Positions 45,424-54,533 of a DNA stretch of 64,000 nucleotides are shown here, one piece after another. The translations under genes were made by a program, and so were the position numbers. Position 1 is the stretch's first letter. Each line of letters starts with the position of its first letter. Source of the stretch: CAYTZN01 sp964442495 (GTDB lineage Bacteria; Pseudomonadota; Gammaproteobacteria; Legionellales; Legionellaceae); assembly GCA_964442495.1 (NCBI GenBank), contig CAYTZN010000012.1, positions 1 to 64,000 on the forward strand, in the 5' to 3' direction. The notes under the pieces are model-generated. The model was not told where the DNA came from and made no database searches. It was given only the letters and a program-made list of their open reading frames with translations.

Positions 45424-46605
45424 TTACACCACTTGCCCTGCGGCCCATCCTGAAGACCAGGCCCATTGAAAATTATAACCGCCAAGCCAACCTGTCACGT
45501 CCACCACTTCACCAATGCAATAAAGCCCAGGTACAGACTTAACTTCCATCGTTTGAGAAGAAAGAGCATCTGTGTCAATGCCACCTAACGTGACTTCAGC
45601 CGTGCGGTAACCTTCTGTAGCATTAGGCTTGATACACCATTGTTTTAAAGAAGTGGTTATCTCGTCAAGGGCTTGAAAAGACAGTTGCTGCAATTCGCTT
45701 TCTATTAACGCCTCAGGAAAAAGCACATTGACCACACGCTTAGGAAGTGCTTCAGCAATACAATGCTTTAATCGCGTTCTTGGCTCTAGGCGCTTACGCT
45801 CTGTTAAAGACGTTGCCCACTTATCATTTGCATCCAAATCGATGGATAGCGTATCCCCGGGTTGCCAATAAGAAGAGATTTGCAGCATGGCAGGACCACT
45901 TAACCCTCGATGGGTAAACAGCATGTTTTCAGTGAAGGCTTGGCCGTTACACTCCACCCGACAAGGGAGCGATACCCCAGATAAAACACTTAAACGAGCC
46001 TTCTCCTCTGGCTGCAATGTAAAAGGCACTAATCCTGCACGTGTAGGGTGCACATGAAGACCAAATTGAGCCGCCAGTTGATAACCATAGGGTGATGCAC
46101 CCATCGTGGGAATAGAAAGCCCCCCTGTCGCAATCACGAGTGATTGACACGATAATCGTTCATTGCTTTTAAGCACCACATCAAAGCGTGAGCCGTCCGC
46201 AACAACCTGACTAACACTCGTGTTTAAACGGATAGAAACCTTGGCTTTTTCACAACAAGACAATAGCATCACGACAAGATCCGAAGCTTTATTATCACAA
46301 AATAATTGCCCATGGGATTTTTCATGAAAAGGAATGTGGTGTTGCCTTACCAAATCAATAAAATGATAAGGTGTATAACGTTTTAGGGCCGACTTACAAA
46401 AATGGGGGTTGGCTGAAAGGTAATGGTGAGCTTGAACATCGTAATTGGTAAAATTACACCGGCCCCCGCCTGACATCAAAATTTTTTTCCCCATTTTATT
46501 CGCATGGTCAATAACCAAAACCCGCCGCCCACGTTGTCCTGCCTCAATTGCACACATCAACCCTGCGGCACCTGCCCCAATCACAATAACATCTGGATTT
46601 TTCAC
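45424..46605 (-). CDS. YhiN/HI0933-family flavoprotein
   Basis: FAD/NAD(P)-binding oxidoreductase. The Rossmann motif VIGAGAAGLMCAIEAG at the N-terminus, KILMSGGGRCNFTN (typical of this family), LVIATGGLSIPTMG and the C-terminal EVVDVTGWLGGYNFQWAWSSG FAD-contacting segment are present (the last split around a Gly pair). The longest frame starts with GTG 46659; GTG 46605 preceded by GATGAG is preferred because it gives the usual short N-terminus (393 residues; E. coli YhiN is about 400). The true reaction is not established. Confidence 0.9.
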   Translation of the reverse strand: MKNPDVIVIGAGAAGLMCAIEAGQRGRRVLVIDHANKMGKKILMSGGGRCNFTNYDVQAHHYLSANPHFCKSALKRYTPYHFIDLVRQHHIPFHEKSHGQLFCDNKASDLVVMLLSCCEKAKVSIRLNTSVSQVVADGSRFDVVLKSNERLSCQSLVIATGGLSIPTMGASPYGYQLAAQFGLHVHPTRAGLVPFTLQPEEKARLSVLSGVSLPCRVECNGQAFTENMLFTHRGLSGPAMLQISSYWQPGDTLSIDLDANDKWATSLTERKRLEPRTRLKHCIAEALPKRVVNVLFPEALIESELQQLSFQALDEITTSLKQWCIKPNATEGYRTAEVTLGGIDTDALSSQTMEVKSVPGLYCIGEVVDVTGWLGGYNFQWAWSSGWAAGQVV

Positions 46606-46712
46606 GACCAACTCATCTAACACCTGAAAATACTGCGTAGTGTAGCCGAAAAATATCACCTAATTGAAAAATATGTTATCTATATATCAATATTAAAGAA
46701 ATTTTAGAGGGA

Positions 46713-47426
46713 ATGATGACCGATTCAATCAAGGCAAAACTCACTGAAGCCAGTGGCAACCGGGTGGATTTTTTTAATATTGGGGGCTTAGCAAAGGAGC
46801 GTACGCAAAAAACACTCTGGGGATTATGGAATAATTACACGTGGCGAGAGCTTTTTATTCGTGGCGGCATTGTTTTTACTGCTGCAGCATGCGGTATACT
46901 AGCAGCTCAAAGCTGCAATGATGACAGCAACGAGTGCAGTCCTCTTACTAGGGGAATAACTGCCGCTGGTTTAGGCTTTTTTTTCTTACACACGGCAGCT
47001 CTTTTACCAACCGTGCACCGCCGCAATAAAATAAAAGTCGACACACAGGAACTTATTGACGATATAGAAAAAACGCTCACATGCTTAAACGAAAAGTACT
47101 CACCTAAATCACCTCAGCATGAAACCTGTTTAATCCTCACTACAAAAATAAAACAAATTTATGGTCAAATTCAAACATTAAGACTGCCTTTAATAAAAAA
47201 GGGTGATGCTGTACAAAATTTATTAACCATTAAAACGTTGATAAGAAACATGTCCCGAAAAATTGACGGCATGCATAACCAATTAAACGCAAATAAAGAC
47301 GACGCATCCGAGGAAGGCGCTGTGCTAAATCTAGCGAAAGATTTTTGGGATCAACATTTTGATATTATTCTAGAGGAGCTAAAAAATACCGATGCAGGCA
47401 AGAGCACGCTGAGCAAACACATGTAA
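46713..47426 (+). CDS. Two-helix membrane protein of unknown function
   Basis: 237 residues with two hydrophobic helices (about 50-66 and 80-98) separated by a short Cys-containing loop (QSCNDDSNECSP). A long cytosolic helical region (about 105-225) follows, rich in Lys, Ile and Leu, with a tail ending STLSKHM. A strong AGAGGGA precedes the start; ATG 46716 is an equal alternative. No family is recognised. A helical hairpin plus long soluble domain recurs in secreted bacterial effectors that insert in host membranes, but that is only a suggestion. It is divergent from the YhiN-type gene. Confidence 0.68.
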   Translation: MMTDSIKAKLTEASGNRVDFFNIGGLAKERTQKTLWGLWNNYTWRELFIRGGIVFTAAACGILAAQSCNDDSNECSPLTRGITAAGLGFFFLHTAALLPTVHRRNKIKVDTQELIDDIEKTLTCLNEKYSPKSPQHETCLILTTKIKQIYGQIQTLRLPLIKKGDAVQNLLTIKTLIRNMSRKIDGMHNQLNANKDDASEEGAVLNLAKDFWDQHFDIILEELKNTDAGKSTLSKHM

Positions 47427-47445
47427 ATACGCATTATAAAACCAA

Positions 47446-47594
47446 AGTGCCCACGTTCCGCGCTTTATGCGCGGAATCCAGCAACGATCTTGATGCAAGA
47501 CCGTATGAATACCGCGTATAAAGCGCGATAAGTAGGTGAATAGAGGGCTGTTGTGCTTAATGCGATTATCCTTTAAGAATGACGTTAGTGGCAC
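47446..47594. repeat. Intergenic palindromic repeat element
   Basis: TTCCGCG (47456-47462) pairs with CGCGGAA (47470-47476) around CTTTATG. Further inside are a CGCG...AAGCGCG segment (about 47513-47527) and a right end GAATGACGTTAGTGGCAC whose reverse complement loosely resembles the left end. The look is that of a decayed MITE-like interspersed repeat of the CCGCGCTTTATGCGCGG class. The exact borders are estimates. Confidence 0.55.
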
Positions 47595-47642
47595 ATATTT
47601 ATCAATGAAATAAATGGCATTTACGTTAAGCTCTGTTAATAA

Positions 47643-47672
47643 TTACAGGGTAAAGAGACAAAGCTCTATACT
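47643..47672 (+). promoter_or_regulatory. Candidate promoter of the exported lipase gene
   Basis: TTACAG (47643-47648) and TATACT (47667-47672) are 18 bp apart, with TC before the -10 giving TCTATACT. The -10 is 56 bp before the start codon at 47729. Confidence 0.4.
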
Positions 47673-47728
47673 AGTGCTTTATAAAATGTTGAACATTACT
47701 GAGCAATAAACCCAAGGACATGTAAAAA

Positions 47729-48454
47729 ATGTTACGCATTCAACATAGATATTTATTGATGATGACATTTGTTCTGATGTTACTTCCAACGCTCAGTGAA
47801 GCATCAGGACGTTGCGTTATATTGTTACATGGATTAGCGCGCTCGCATTATTCAATGACAAAGCTTGCAAGAAACCTGCAAGCCCATGACTATATCGTGG
47901 TAAATAAAGACTACCCTTCTCGAAAAAAATCCATTACAGAGATTGCGTATCAGGAAATACCGCTTATGGTGGCTGATTGTTTAAAACATCATCCGGATAG
48001 TCTCTATTTTGTTACTCACTCCATGGGCGGCGTGGTCTTACGTCAGTACCTACAAGAACATCCTCTGCCTATAAAACGCGCAAAAATCGTGATGCTTGGC
48101 CCACCCAATCACGGCAGTCCCTGGGTAGATTTTTTCAAGGGAGTGTGGTTATTTAAGGTCATAACAGGCCCTGCAGGGCAGCAGCTCACTACTGGAAAAA
48201 CCTCCATTCCAAACCGTTTGGCAGTATCGTTGCCTTATCCTGTTGGAATCATTGCTGGAAGCTTTAGCTTTTTTCCTTTTGCGAAATGGTTTTTTCATGA
48301 ACCAAACGATGGAAAAGTAGCTGTATCCAGCACGCAACTTGCAAAAATGGATGATTTTATGGTGTTGCCTGTGAGCCATACATTCATGATGAACAATGCA
48401 TTAGTAGAAGCCCAAATATTACATTTTTTTGATCACGGTAAATTTAACCATTAA
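47729..48454 (+). CDS. Exported alpha/beta-hydrolase, lipase-like
   Basis: 241 residues with a signal peptide (hydrophobic run MMTFVLMLLPTL, cleavage near SEASG). The catalytic core begins CVILLHGLARSHYSM (oxyanion loop) and has the nucleophile elbow THSMGGVVLRQYL. It resembles PGAP1-like and triacylglycerol lipases, which also carry Thr before His-Ser. Downstream GPPNHGSPW matches the post-nucleophile strand of lipases. The catalytic His is probably in LPVSHTFMM. Periplasmic or secreted. Convergent with the pabC-like gene. Confidence 0.84.
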   Translation: MLRIQHRYLLMMTFVLMLLPTLSEASGRCVILLHGLARSHYSMTKLARNLQAHDYIVVNKDYPSRKKSITEIAYQEIPLMVADCLKHHPDSLYFVTHSMGGVVLRQYLQEHPLPIKRAKIVMLGPPNHGSPWVDFFKGVWLFKVITGPAGQQLTTGKTSIPNRLAVSLPYPVGIIAGSFSFFPFAKWFFHEPNDGKVAVSSTQLAKMDDFMVLPVSHTFMMNNALVEAQILHFFDHGKFNH

Positions 48455-48466
48455 ACAAAGAGCATC

Positions 48467-49306
48467 TTAGATATAATTTTTTTTATCTCGTAACGTATCT
48501 GCTATTTCACAGGTTAGGTTAAAACGATTAAAGGTTTTGTTGTTCAATCGACACAATGACTGAACCCCCATCAATGAATTGGTTAAAAAGACTTCATCGG
48601 CCATCATTAGCTCTGCTAAAGATATGGTTTTTTCTGTTATCGAAAAGAGCCCTGCAAATTCCTCAAGTAAAATGCTTCTGATAATGCCAGGTAGCGCACC
48701 ATCGGAAACAGGTGGTGTAATAATGCATGAATTTTTAATCATAAACACATTAGAAACTGCGCCTTCGGCAAGGTTAGCTTGGGTGTTTAATAAAATGGCT
48801 TCATCATAACCTAAATTCAGAGCTTCTTGTTTAGCAAAAATATTATCAATATAGCTGGTGGATTTAAGCCGCGATGAAGGAGCCTGCTCATTTTTTTTAA
48901 TGCTCACAACCGTCGCTGACCACGGCCCGTTAATTAGCGCATGTTCAAACACAGAAAGAATAACATTCGGCGTAAATGCGCCTGATGGCACCACCCCCCG
49001 CAGTGAATCCCCGCTCGATACCGTTAATCGAGCGCCGGCAAGGGTATGCTTTAAATCATTTTCTAAAATGAGTTCGTCAATCATTTGTGCGAGTTCTTCA
49101 TAGGAAAAGGGCAGCGTAATCCCCACTATCCCAGCACTTTTTTTAAGCCTTTTCCAATGATAATCGAGCGCAGGTACTACCCCATGTTTAACCAAAATGG
49201 TTTCAAAGAGCCCGTGCCCAAGCGTAAAGCTTCTATCGTTATAATGCAGACATGCTTGATTCGAGGGAATCACCTGTTTATTAAACATAATACGTGGAAT
49301 GTTCAT
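48467..49306 (-). CDS. pabC: Aminodeoxychorismate lyase / class IV PLP enzyme
   Basis: Fold-type IV PLP enzyme. PabC releases p-aminobenzoate from 4-amino-4-deoxychorismate for folate. ATG 49306 is chosen because GAGGT precedes it and the preceding 36 codons look non-coding; this gives 279 residues. The DRSFTLGHGLFETILV segment, the PLP Lys in SRLKSTSYIDNI and the GYDEAILLN...EGAVSNVF signature are present. PabC versus a D-amino-acid or branched-chain transaminase cannot be settled by sequence alone; length and the first motif favour PabC. It would supply the pathway that FolA ends. Confidence 0.8.
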   Translation of the reverse strand: MNIPRIMFNKQVIPSNQACLHYNDRSFTLGHGLFETILVKHGVVPALDYHWKRLKKSAGIVGITLPFSYEELAQMIDELILENDLKHTLAGARLTVSSGDSLRGVVPSGAFTPNVILSVFEHALINGPWSATVVSIKKNEQAPSSRLKSTSYIDNIFAKQEALNLGYDEAILLNTQANLAEGAVSNVFMIKNSCIITPPVSDGALPGIIRSILLEEFAGLFSITEKTISLAELMMADEVFLTNSLMGVQSLCRLNNKTFNRFNLTCEIADTLRDKKNYI

Positions 49307-49488
49307 CGAAACGTTACCTCTTAAAAATGAGCCCGTAAGCTTTTGCTTACTAGGTGCATCCTTGTTAATATTTGAGAAATCAAAAGGAGAGTAGCTGGCC
49401 CACACACCTATCATGATATCTCATTTTTATCTCTCTGCTTAGACTCGCCAACGCAGGGCCTCCACTTTAAACCCAACAATAGGCATTC

Positions 49489-50190
49489 ATGTTTAAATGT
49501 TCTAAATACCGCAAAATGATTGGGAAGCAAATAACGCTATTTTTTCTCATTTCATTAACGGGTTTTATAAGCTCAAGTTATGCAATGATAAGCAATAACA
49601 AAGCATGGTCACTTGTAACTTTGTCCGGCAATTATGGTTGGTTTTTATACAGTATTGAACCACAGCTTCGAGCCATTGAAGCGAACAATCCTTTTAATCA
49701 ATTTTTAGCCAACGCAGGCGGGGGCTATCAAATCACCCCCCACTGGCAATTATGGTTAGGCCAAACATTAGGCACGACGTCTCAAGATGCAGACCCTGGT
49801 GATTTTGAAGAGTACCGTGTTTGGGAGCAAGCTATTTGGCAACACCCTTTTTATCGAACGACACTTACATCAAGAACGCGACTTGAGCAACGCAAATCCT
49901 TTGACTACGCCACCTGGGCAAATCGTATTCGCGAGCGTCTTTTAATCAACATTCCACTCACTACCAACACCGCCTTGGCCATTAGCAATGAGCTTTTAGT
50001 CAATCTCAATCAGGTACAATGGATAACCACCAAAACCTGGGACCAAAACAGAGCTTATGCGGGTATTGTCCAACAACTCTCCAAAACAACTTCTTTAAGC
50101 GTTGGCTACATGAATCAATGGATTTTTAGCCCAACGGTGCAATCGGATAAAGTGTTGGTTGTTAATTTATTGATTGATTTGCCCACATGA
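49489..50190 (+). CDS. DUF2490-type outer-membrane protein
   Basis: 233 residues with a signal peptide cleaved near SSYAM. The mature part is a series of amphipathic strands with many Trp, Tyr and Gln (GWFLYSIEPQLR, WQLWLGQTLG), and RTRLEQRKSF is a hallmark stretch of DUF2490 proteins, which are predicted outer-membrane barrels. The C-terminal strand VLVVNLLIDLPT ends the barrel. The function is unknown. It is divergent from the pabC-like gene. Confidence 0.78.
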   Translation: MFKCSKYRKMIGKQITLFFLISLTGFISSSYAMISNNKAWSLVTLSGNYGWFLYSIEPQLRAIEANNPFNQFLANAGGGYQITPHWQLWLGQTLGTTSQDADPGDFEEYRVWEQAIWQHPFYRTTLTSRTRLEQRKSFDYATWANRIRERLLINIPLTTNTALAISNELLVNLNQVQWITTKTWDQNRAYAGIVQQLSKTTSLSVGYMNQWIFSPTVQSDKVLVVNLLIDLPT

Positions 50191-50302
50191 GAGTAGCTTT
50201 TTATATGACAGAGCTAAATCTAGAAATGTAAACACTAGAATTGCTCGCTAAAAATTCCGCCCTTACCCTCATTAAAAGATCCAGTCTAAGATCTGTTTAT
50301 AT

Positions 50303-50902
50303 TTGTATGATATGCTTATCTTTTTTTTCATGCTTTTTTTTATGCCTATTACTCTTAAACATTATTTTAAAAAAATTAAGTATCCTATTCCAAACATGGA
50401 AGACATGGATTCCACACAAAAAATAAAAGGAGATGACGCATTTAAATTTCAAAAAATTGAAATTGAAGATGTGCATGTATTGGAGCGCAAAACTGCTCAA
50501 GGATGGTTAAGACTCAGTCAAACTAAGCTGCAAGCTATCACGGAGGCTCAAATCAACTATTATCTATCAAAAATAGAGTACGCCCCCTCCGTCATTATTC
50601 GTGACAAAATCACACTTATAGCTTGTGTCACAGAGAATGGACGGAAATCTTTAGTGTGGGACAGCTCAACTAGTGAGCTAAAATTCTCAAAATACGAAAA
50701 AGATGTTTATAGCCAAATGAAGCTCAGTGTAAAAGATGGATATAAAGTTTTACAGGAGGAAGTTGATATACCTATTTCCTTTGTAAAATTTAATGCCTAC
50801 TGCACAAAAACTCCACTTATTAAAAGACCATGGGAAACACCTGTTACATCAAGAGAACAACTAGAAAATGCCCCTATAGCAAAAACATTTTTATCAGCTT
50901 AG
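50303..50902 (+). CDS. Unknown protein with an N-terminal membrane anchor
   Basis: 199 residues. The first 16 residues (MLIFFFMLFFMPITL) form a short hydrophobic anchor. The rest is soluble, mixed alpha/beta, with WDSSTSELKFSKYEKD and a proline-containing tail. The region is noticeably more AT-rich than its neighbours. The start is uncertain: ATG 50303 and 50312 give the anchor without a clear ribosome site. ATG 50406 would give a soluble protein and has GGAAG just before it. No family recognised. It is 30 bp upstream of queF. Confidence 0.6.
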   Translation: MYDMLIFFFMLFFMPITLKHYFKKIKYPIPNMEDMDSTQKIKGDDAFKFQKIEIEDVHVLERKTAQGWLRLSQTKLQAITEAQINYYLSKIEYAPSVIIRDKITLIACVTENGRKSLVWDSSTSELKFSKYEKDVYSQMKLSVKDGYKVLQEEVDIPISFVKFNAYCTKTPLIKRPWETPVTSREQLENAPIAKTFLSA

Positions 50903-50932
50903 TCAATAATTACACTATAGGAACCAACCCCA

Positions 50933-51787
50933 ATGAATGATGATGTTTTAAAGCAATACCAGTCCATTTCTCTTGAATCGGAACTTGGGCAATCCTCTGC
51001 TTATGAGTCCACCTATAATCCAAACCGGCTTTATCCCATACCAAGGGCGCCGAAACGCCAAGAAATTGGTATTAACCCGGATAAGTTACCCTTTAAAGGG
51101 TTTGATTGTTGGAATCATTATGAAGTCTCTTGGCTTAATCAAAAAGGCAAGCCCATGGTTGGAATTGCTGAAATCATTTACGATTGCAATTCGCCGAAAC
51201 TGATTGAATCAAAATCATTAAAACTCTATTTTAATTCGTTTAATAACACCCAAATGAACAGCATTGGAGAGCTTGAATTACTGATTAAAAAAGACCTTGA
51301 AGAGCGAATTGAAGCCACGGTTTTTGTTAAAATCTATTCGTTAACAGCCCCCCAATATACCCTGCACCAAACGTTTGAAGGCGAGCTCATTGATAACCTG
51401 GACATCGAATGCTCAGTCTATTTAGTAGAGCCCTCGTTTCTTTCCACAACGGATGAACGCGTTGACGAAGTGCTGTACTCCGATTTATTAAAATCAAATT
51501 GCCTTGTGACGCATCAACCCGATTGGGGCAGTGTTCAAATTGCTTATAAAGGCAAAAAAATTACTCGGGAAGGTCTCTTAAAATATCTTATTTCTTTCCG
51601 AAACCATAATGAATTTCATGAGCAATGCATTGAACGTATTTTTATAGACATTATGAAACATTGTAAGCCTGAGCAACTGACCGTTTATGGGCGCTACACC
51701 CGCCGAGGCGGCTTGGATATTAACCCTTATCGTACAACAGAAGACTGCTCGTTTAATGATAAAAACAAACGATTGAGTCGGCAATGA
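50933..51787 (+). CDS. queF: NADPH-dependent 7-cyano-7-deazaguanine reductase QueF
   Basis: Reduces preQ0 to preQ1 in queuosine tRNA modification. The 284 residues match the long bidomain (E. coli, 282 aa) subfamily. The family motif ESKSLKLYFNSFNNTQ is at about 92-107. The catalytic Cys190 and Asp197 are in LLKSNCLVTHQPDWG, at the same numbering as the E. coli enzyme. The C-terminus has RYTRRGGLDINPYR. No preQ1 riboswitch was recognised in the short leader. It is convergent with the DUF1295 gene. Confidence 0.95.
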   Translation: MNDDVLKQYQSISLESELGQSSAYESTYNPNRLYPIPRAPKRQEIGINPDKLPFKGFDCWNHYEVSWLNQKGKPMVGIAEIIYDCNSPKLIESKSLKLYFNSFNNTQMNSIGELELLIKKDLEERIEATVFVKIYSLTAPQYTLHQTFEGELIDNLDIECSVYLVEPSFLSTTDERVDEVLYSDLLKSNCLVTHQPDWGSVQIAYKGKKITREGLLKYLISFRNHNEFHEQCIERIFIDIMKHCKPEQLTVYGRYTRRGGLDINPYRTTEDCSFNDKNKRLSRQ

Positions 51788-51797
51788 TAAACTCACC

Positions 51798-52574
51798 TCA
51801 ATGCTCTATTCTTTGTTTTTTGCCAAACAATTTAGGAAAAAACATCGGTGTGCTTTTTTGGTAGGCTAAATACGCCTTTTTTTTAGATTTAATTGATTGA
51901 GCCTCAGTCATTGGCCCCGTGACTTTTGTCATGAGTAAATAAAGCATTACGGGTGAAATCAAAGCTAACACGCCATATGGGCTGGTGAATGCCAACATTG
52001 CAAAACAACACCACGTTAACCATTCAAAAAAATAGTTGGGGTGCCTTGAAAAACGCCATAGCCCTGTATCACATAATTTACCCGGATGATTTTTTTTAAA
52101 TTGTTGTAACTGTCTATCCGCTGTGGTTTCTAAAATAATGGAGAACAACGCAAGAAAAAAGGCAACATAATCTAACCCGCTAACGTGTTGCTTTCCAGAG
52201 ATTGAAATAAAATACCAAGGCAATGAGACCATTAAAATAAGAAGCCCCTGCAATTGAAAATTCAACAAAAACCCCAACGGTTTGTTCATTTTCCATTTTG
52301 CACTCAGGGAGAGATAACGCTCATCAATTTTACCGTGATAAATACGCGTTAACCAAAGGTATAAACCTAAGCGCGCGCCCCAAAACAATAAAAGCAAACT
52401 GAGAGCAATTGATCTGCATGATAAAGGATGACTGTATAAATAAAAAAAACCCACTACGGTTAACCCAGTTGCCCAACCAACATCAACAACAGACGGGTTC
52501 CCACGGTAAAGGTACCACCCCCAAATCAAAAACATGTGCAAAAATATCAAACCTACAGCGAGTAAAAATATCAT
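51798..52574 (-). CDS. DUF1295 / steroid 5-alpha-reductase C-terminal family membrane protein
   Basis: Polytopic inner-membrane protein with about six helices, 258 residues from ATG 52574 (AAAAGG lies 7 bp before it; a GTG at 52616 gives 14 more). The family signature GLWRFSRHPNYFFEWLTW is at the C-terminal half. This fold includes 3-oxo-5-alpha-steroid 4-dehydrogenases and isoprenylcysteine methyltransferase-like enzymes. The substrate here is unknown. It is the last gene in the leftward run from dabB. Confidence 0.83.
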   Translation of the reverse strand: MIFLLAVGLIFLHMFLIWGWYLYRGNPSVVDVGWATGLTVVGFFYLYSHPLSCRSIALSLLLLFWGARLGLYLWLTRIYHGKIDERYLSLSAKWKMNKPLGFLLNFQLQGLLILMVSLPWYFISISGKQHVSGLDYVAFFLALFSIILETTADRQLQQFKKNHPGKLCDTGLWRFSRHPNYFFEWLTWCCFAMLAFTSPYGVLALISPVMLYLLMTKVTGPMTEAQSIKSKKKAYLAYQKSTPMFFPKLFGKKQRIEH

Positions 52575-52652
52575 AAAAGCGCCTTTTCTTAGTGGTTTAT
52601 AAACCCAAAAACTCACAATCGTATGAGAAAACCTTCCTACTTTGCGCCATAT

Positions 52653-54440
52653 TTATTTGCTTGTCATGATTCGCATGGCCAGTCCAATACAACCGTATCC
52701 CGCATGTAGCCCAATCGCTGATGAAACGTTTTCTATATAAGCAGGAGCCTTTTGAAAAGCCTCTGTCGTGCGCTTTGAAAAATCATGGGCTTTTTCATCA
52801 ACCCCTGCGTGAACAATACAGTATCGCTCTAATGTTTTTCCAGGACAAGACTGCATTTTTTGAATGATAGTGATCATTTTTGATAAAGCATGGTCGCTAT
52901 TTAATGCTGTTGAAAAATGAACGCCTTTTCCAGTTTTATCGACTGAAATAATTGGTTTTATTCCAGACAATTGCCCTATTCGTCCAGCAAGTTTATTAAT
53001 ACGACCCGAACGAACCATTGCCTCAAGAGAGTTAACCATTACAAAAATGGATGTTTCCATGATGGCATCTTCAATACACTGAATCACCGATTGAAAATGC
53101 CTCCCCTCACGAATTAACTCACCCGCATATTGAACTAAAAGCCCATGTGCACCAGAGTTGGTTCGAGAGTCAATAACACTCACATTTGAGAGTTTTTTGG
53201 CAACCTGTGTCATCGCGTCAAATGTTCCACTCATTGATTTTGCAATAGAAATAACAAGAACATGTTTATAATGCTTAGACAAAAAAGATAGTTTTTCCTC
53301 TAACAAAAGAGGTGAAGCCAGCGATGTTTTAGGATGTTTTTTTAACGTGTTTAAATTTTTATAAAAAACATTGGGCTCAAAGCAATGCCTATCCAGCAAG
53401 TGATGATCATCGATATGAACATTTAAAGGAATCTGGTGTACTTGATACTCATCCAGTACAGCCTGGGGAATATCGGCACTGGAATCAGTCACAAGCGCTA
53501 TATCATATTTACGCATCTGCAACACCTCAAATTGACGCAACATATCATCAACCTTTGGGTGCATCACACTACCCTGTTCCATTAAGGTAGAAAAAAAATG
53601 GGATGGGGTATTGGTGTGGATGTGTAACCTACACATCTTTGCATTGCCTGTAATGCCTAAAGAATCCCCATGTTTTTGAAGTACTTTGGTTAAACTTACT
53701 GTATCAATCACGTCAGACTGTAAAATGGCTTCAGTGCAATACCTATGGGTAGGTTTTGACTCGAACAGGGCATGGTTATGCTCAGATTGAGGTTCTACAT
53801 CCTTCAGATAATTGTTTTGAACCAGCGCCCTGCCGGCAAGCAACGACGCAAAACCCTCTACAAACAAATAAAACCCCAATGCGCCCGCGTCTACAACATT
53901 TGCTTTTTTAAGAGAGGGGATTTTTTCTCTGGTTTTGTTTAAGCTTATCTTCAAAACAGGAAGTAATTTATCCATAAGCTCATTAAAACAAATCGTGTAT
54001 TGGCTAAACTTGCTCGACGCACTTGCAAAGTCCTCAATCATGGTGAGCATGGTTCCATCAACTGGTGAGGAAAGAGAGGCCCTTACACTCGTTGCCGCAA
54101 TGAGCAATGTTTCAGAATAAGCCTGGGTATCCATTGCTTTTTTATCATGATCAATCACCGTTAACCCATTAAAAAATTGTGAAAAAATGAGGCCTGAATT
54201 TCCCCTGGCGCCATATAGGCTTGCCTCTGCTACCGATTGGAGCATTTCATTAAAATGTAAGGTTAAGTGCGCATTTGCAATAATGGCATGTGCCGTTGAG
54301 GCTAAATTATCACCTGTATCGCTATCAGCGACTGGAAATATATTGATTGCATTCAACTGCTCCTTTGCAAAAAGGACGGATTGACAGCCGCTAATGATCG
54401 CTTCATGTAATATTTTAGGCGTTAAATAGGGTGTATGCAT
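52653..54440 (-). CDS. DhaL (Dak2)-DegV fusion, FakA/FakB-like fatty-acid kinase
   Basis: 595 residues. An N-terminal DhaL ATP-binding domain (about 1-200) has the metal-site DSDTGDN (Asp39, Asp41, Asp44). A FakA-type middle domain (about 226-300) contains YCTEAILQ and RLHIHTNTP. A complete DegV/FakB fatty-acid-binding domain (about 312-590) begins DIALVTDSSADIP and includes SKSMSGT-like and VRSGRIN motifs. In Gram-positive bacteria FakA (kinase) and FakB (carrier) are separate; here both are in one chain. The likely reaction is phosphorylation of exogenous fatty acid to acyl-phosphate, by inference. It is 93 bp downstream of hemH. Confidence 0.85.
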   Translation of the reverse strand: MHTPYLTPKILHEAIISGCQSVLFAKEQLNAINIFPVADSDTGDNLASTAHAIIANAHLTLHFNEMLQSVAEASLYGARGNSGLIFSQFFNGLTVIDHDKKAMDTQAYSETLLIAATSVRASLSSPVDGTMLTMIEDFASASSKFSQYTICFNELMDKLLPVLKISLNKTREKIPSLKKANVVDAGALGFYLFVEGFASLLAGRALVQNNYLKDVEPQSEHNHALFESKPTHRYCTEAILQSDVIDTVSLTKVLQKHGDSLGITGNAKMCRLHIHTNTPSHFFSTLMEQGSVMHPKVDDMLRQFEVLQMRKYDIALVTDSSADIPQAVLDEYQVHQIPLNVHIDDHHLLDRHCFEPNVFYKNLNTLKKHPKTSLASPLLLEEKLSFLSKHYKHVLVISIAKSMSGTFDAMTQVAKKLSNVSVIDSRTNSGAHGLLVQYAGELIREGRHFQSVIQCIEDAIMETSIFVMVNSLEAMVRSGRINKLAGRIGQLSGIKPIISVDKTGKGVHFSTALNSDHALSKMITIIQKMQSCPGKTLERYCIVHAGVDEKAHDFSKRTTEAFQKAPAYIENVSSAIGLHAGYGCIGLAMRIMTSK

Positions 54441-54533
54441 AAGTCTTATTCATTACTTAAAATTACGGTCATGATGAAGGATGTTTATAAGTATTGCTAT
54501 CCCACTGACTTGCCATGCTTTAATAAGCCCCTG

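Larger units (their letters stand above)
47427..47728. other. 302 bp gap with a palindromic repeat and a promoter
   Basis: Holds the repeat at 47446-47594 and a promoter-like pair at 47643-47672 for the lipase gene. A 71-codon minus-strand frame crosses the repeat and is treated as spurious. Confidence 0.6.

Noticed and set aside
47379..47594. 71-codon minus-strand frame
   Set aside because: It crosses the second palindromic repeat and the end of the convergent gene; no protein-like features.
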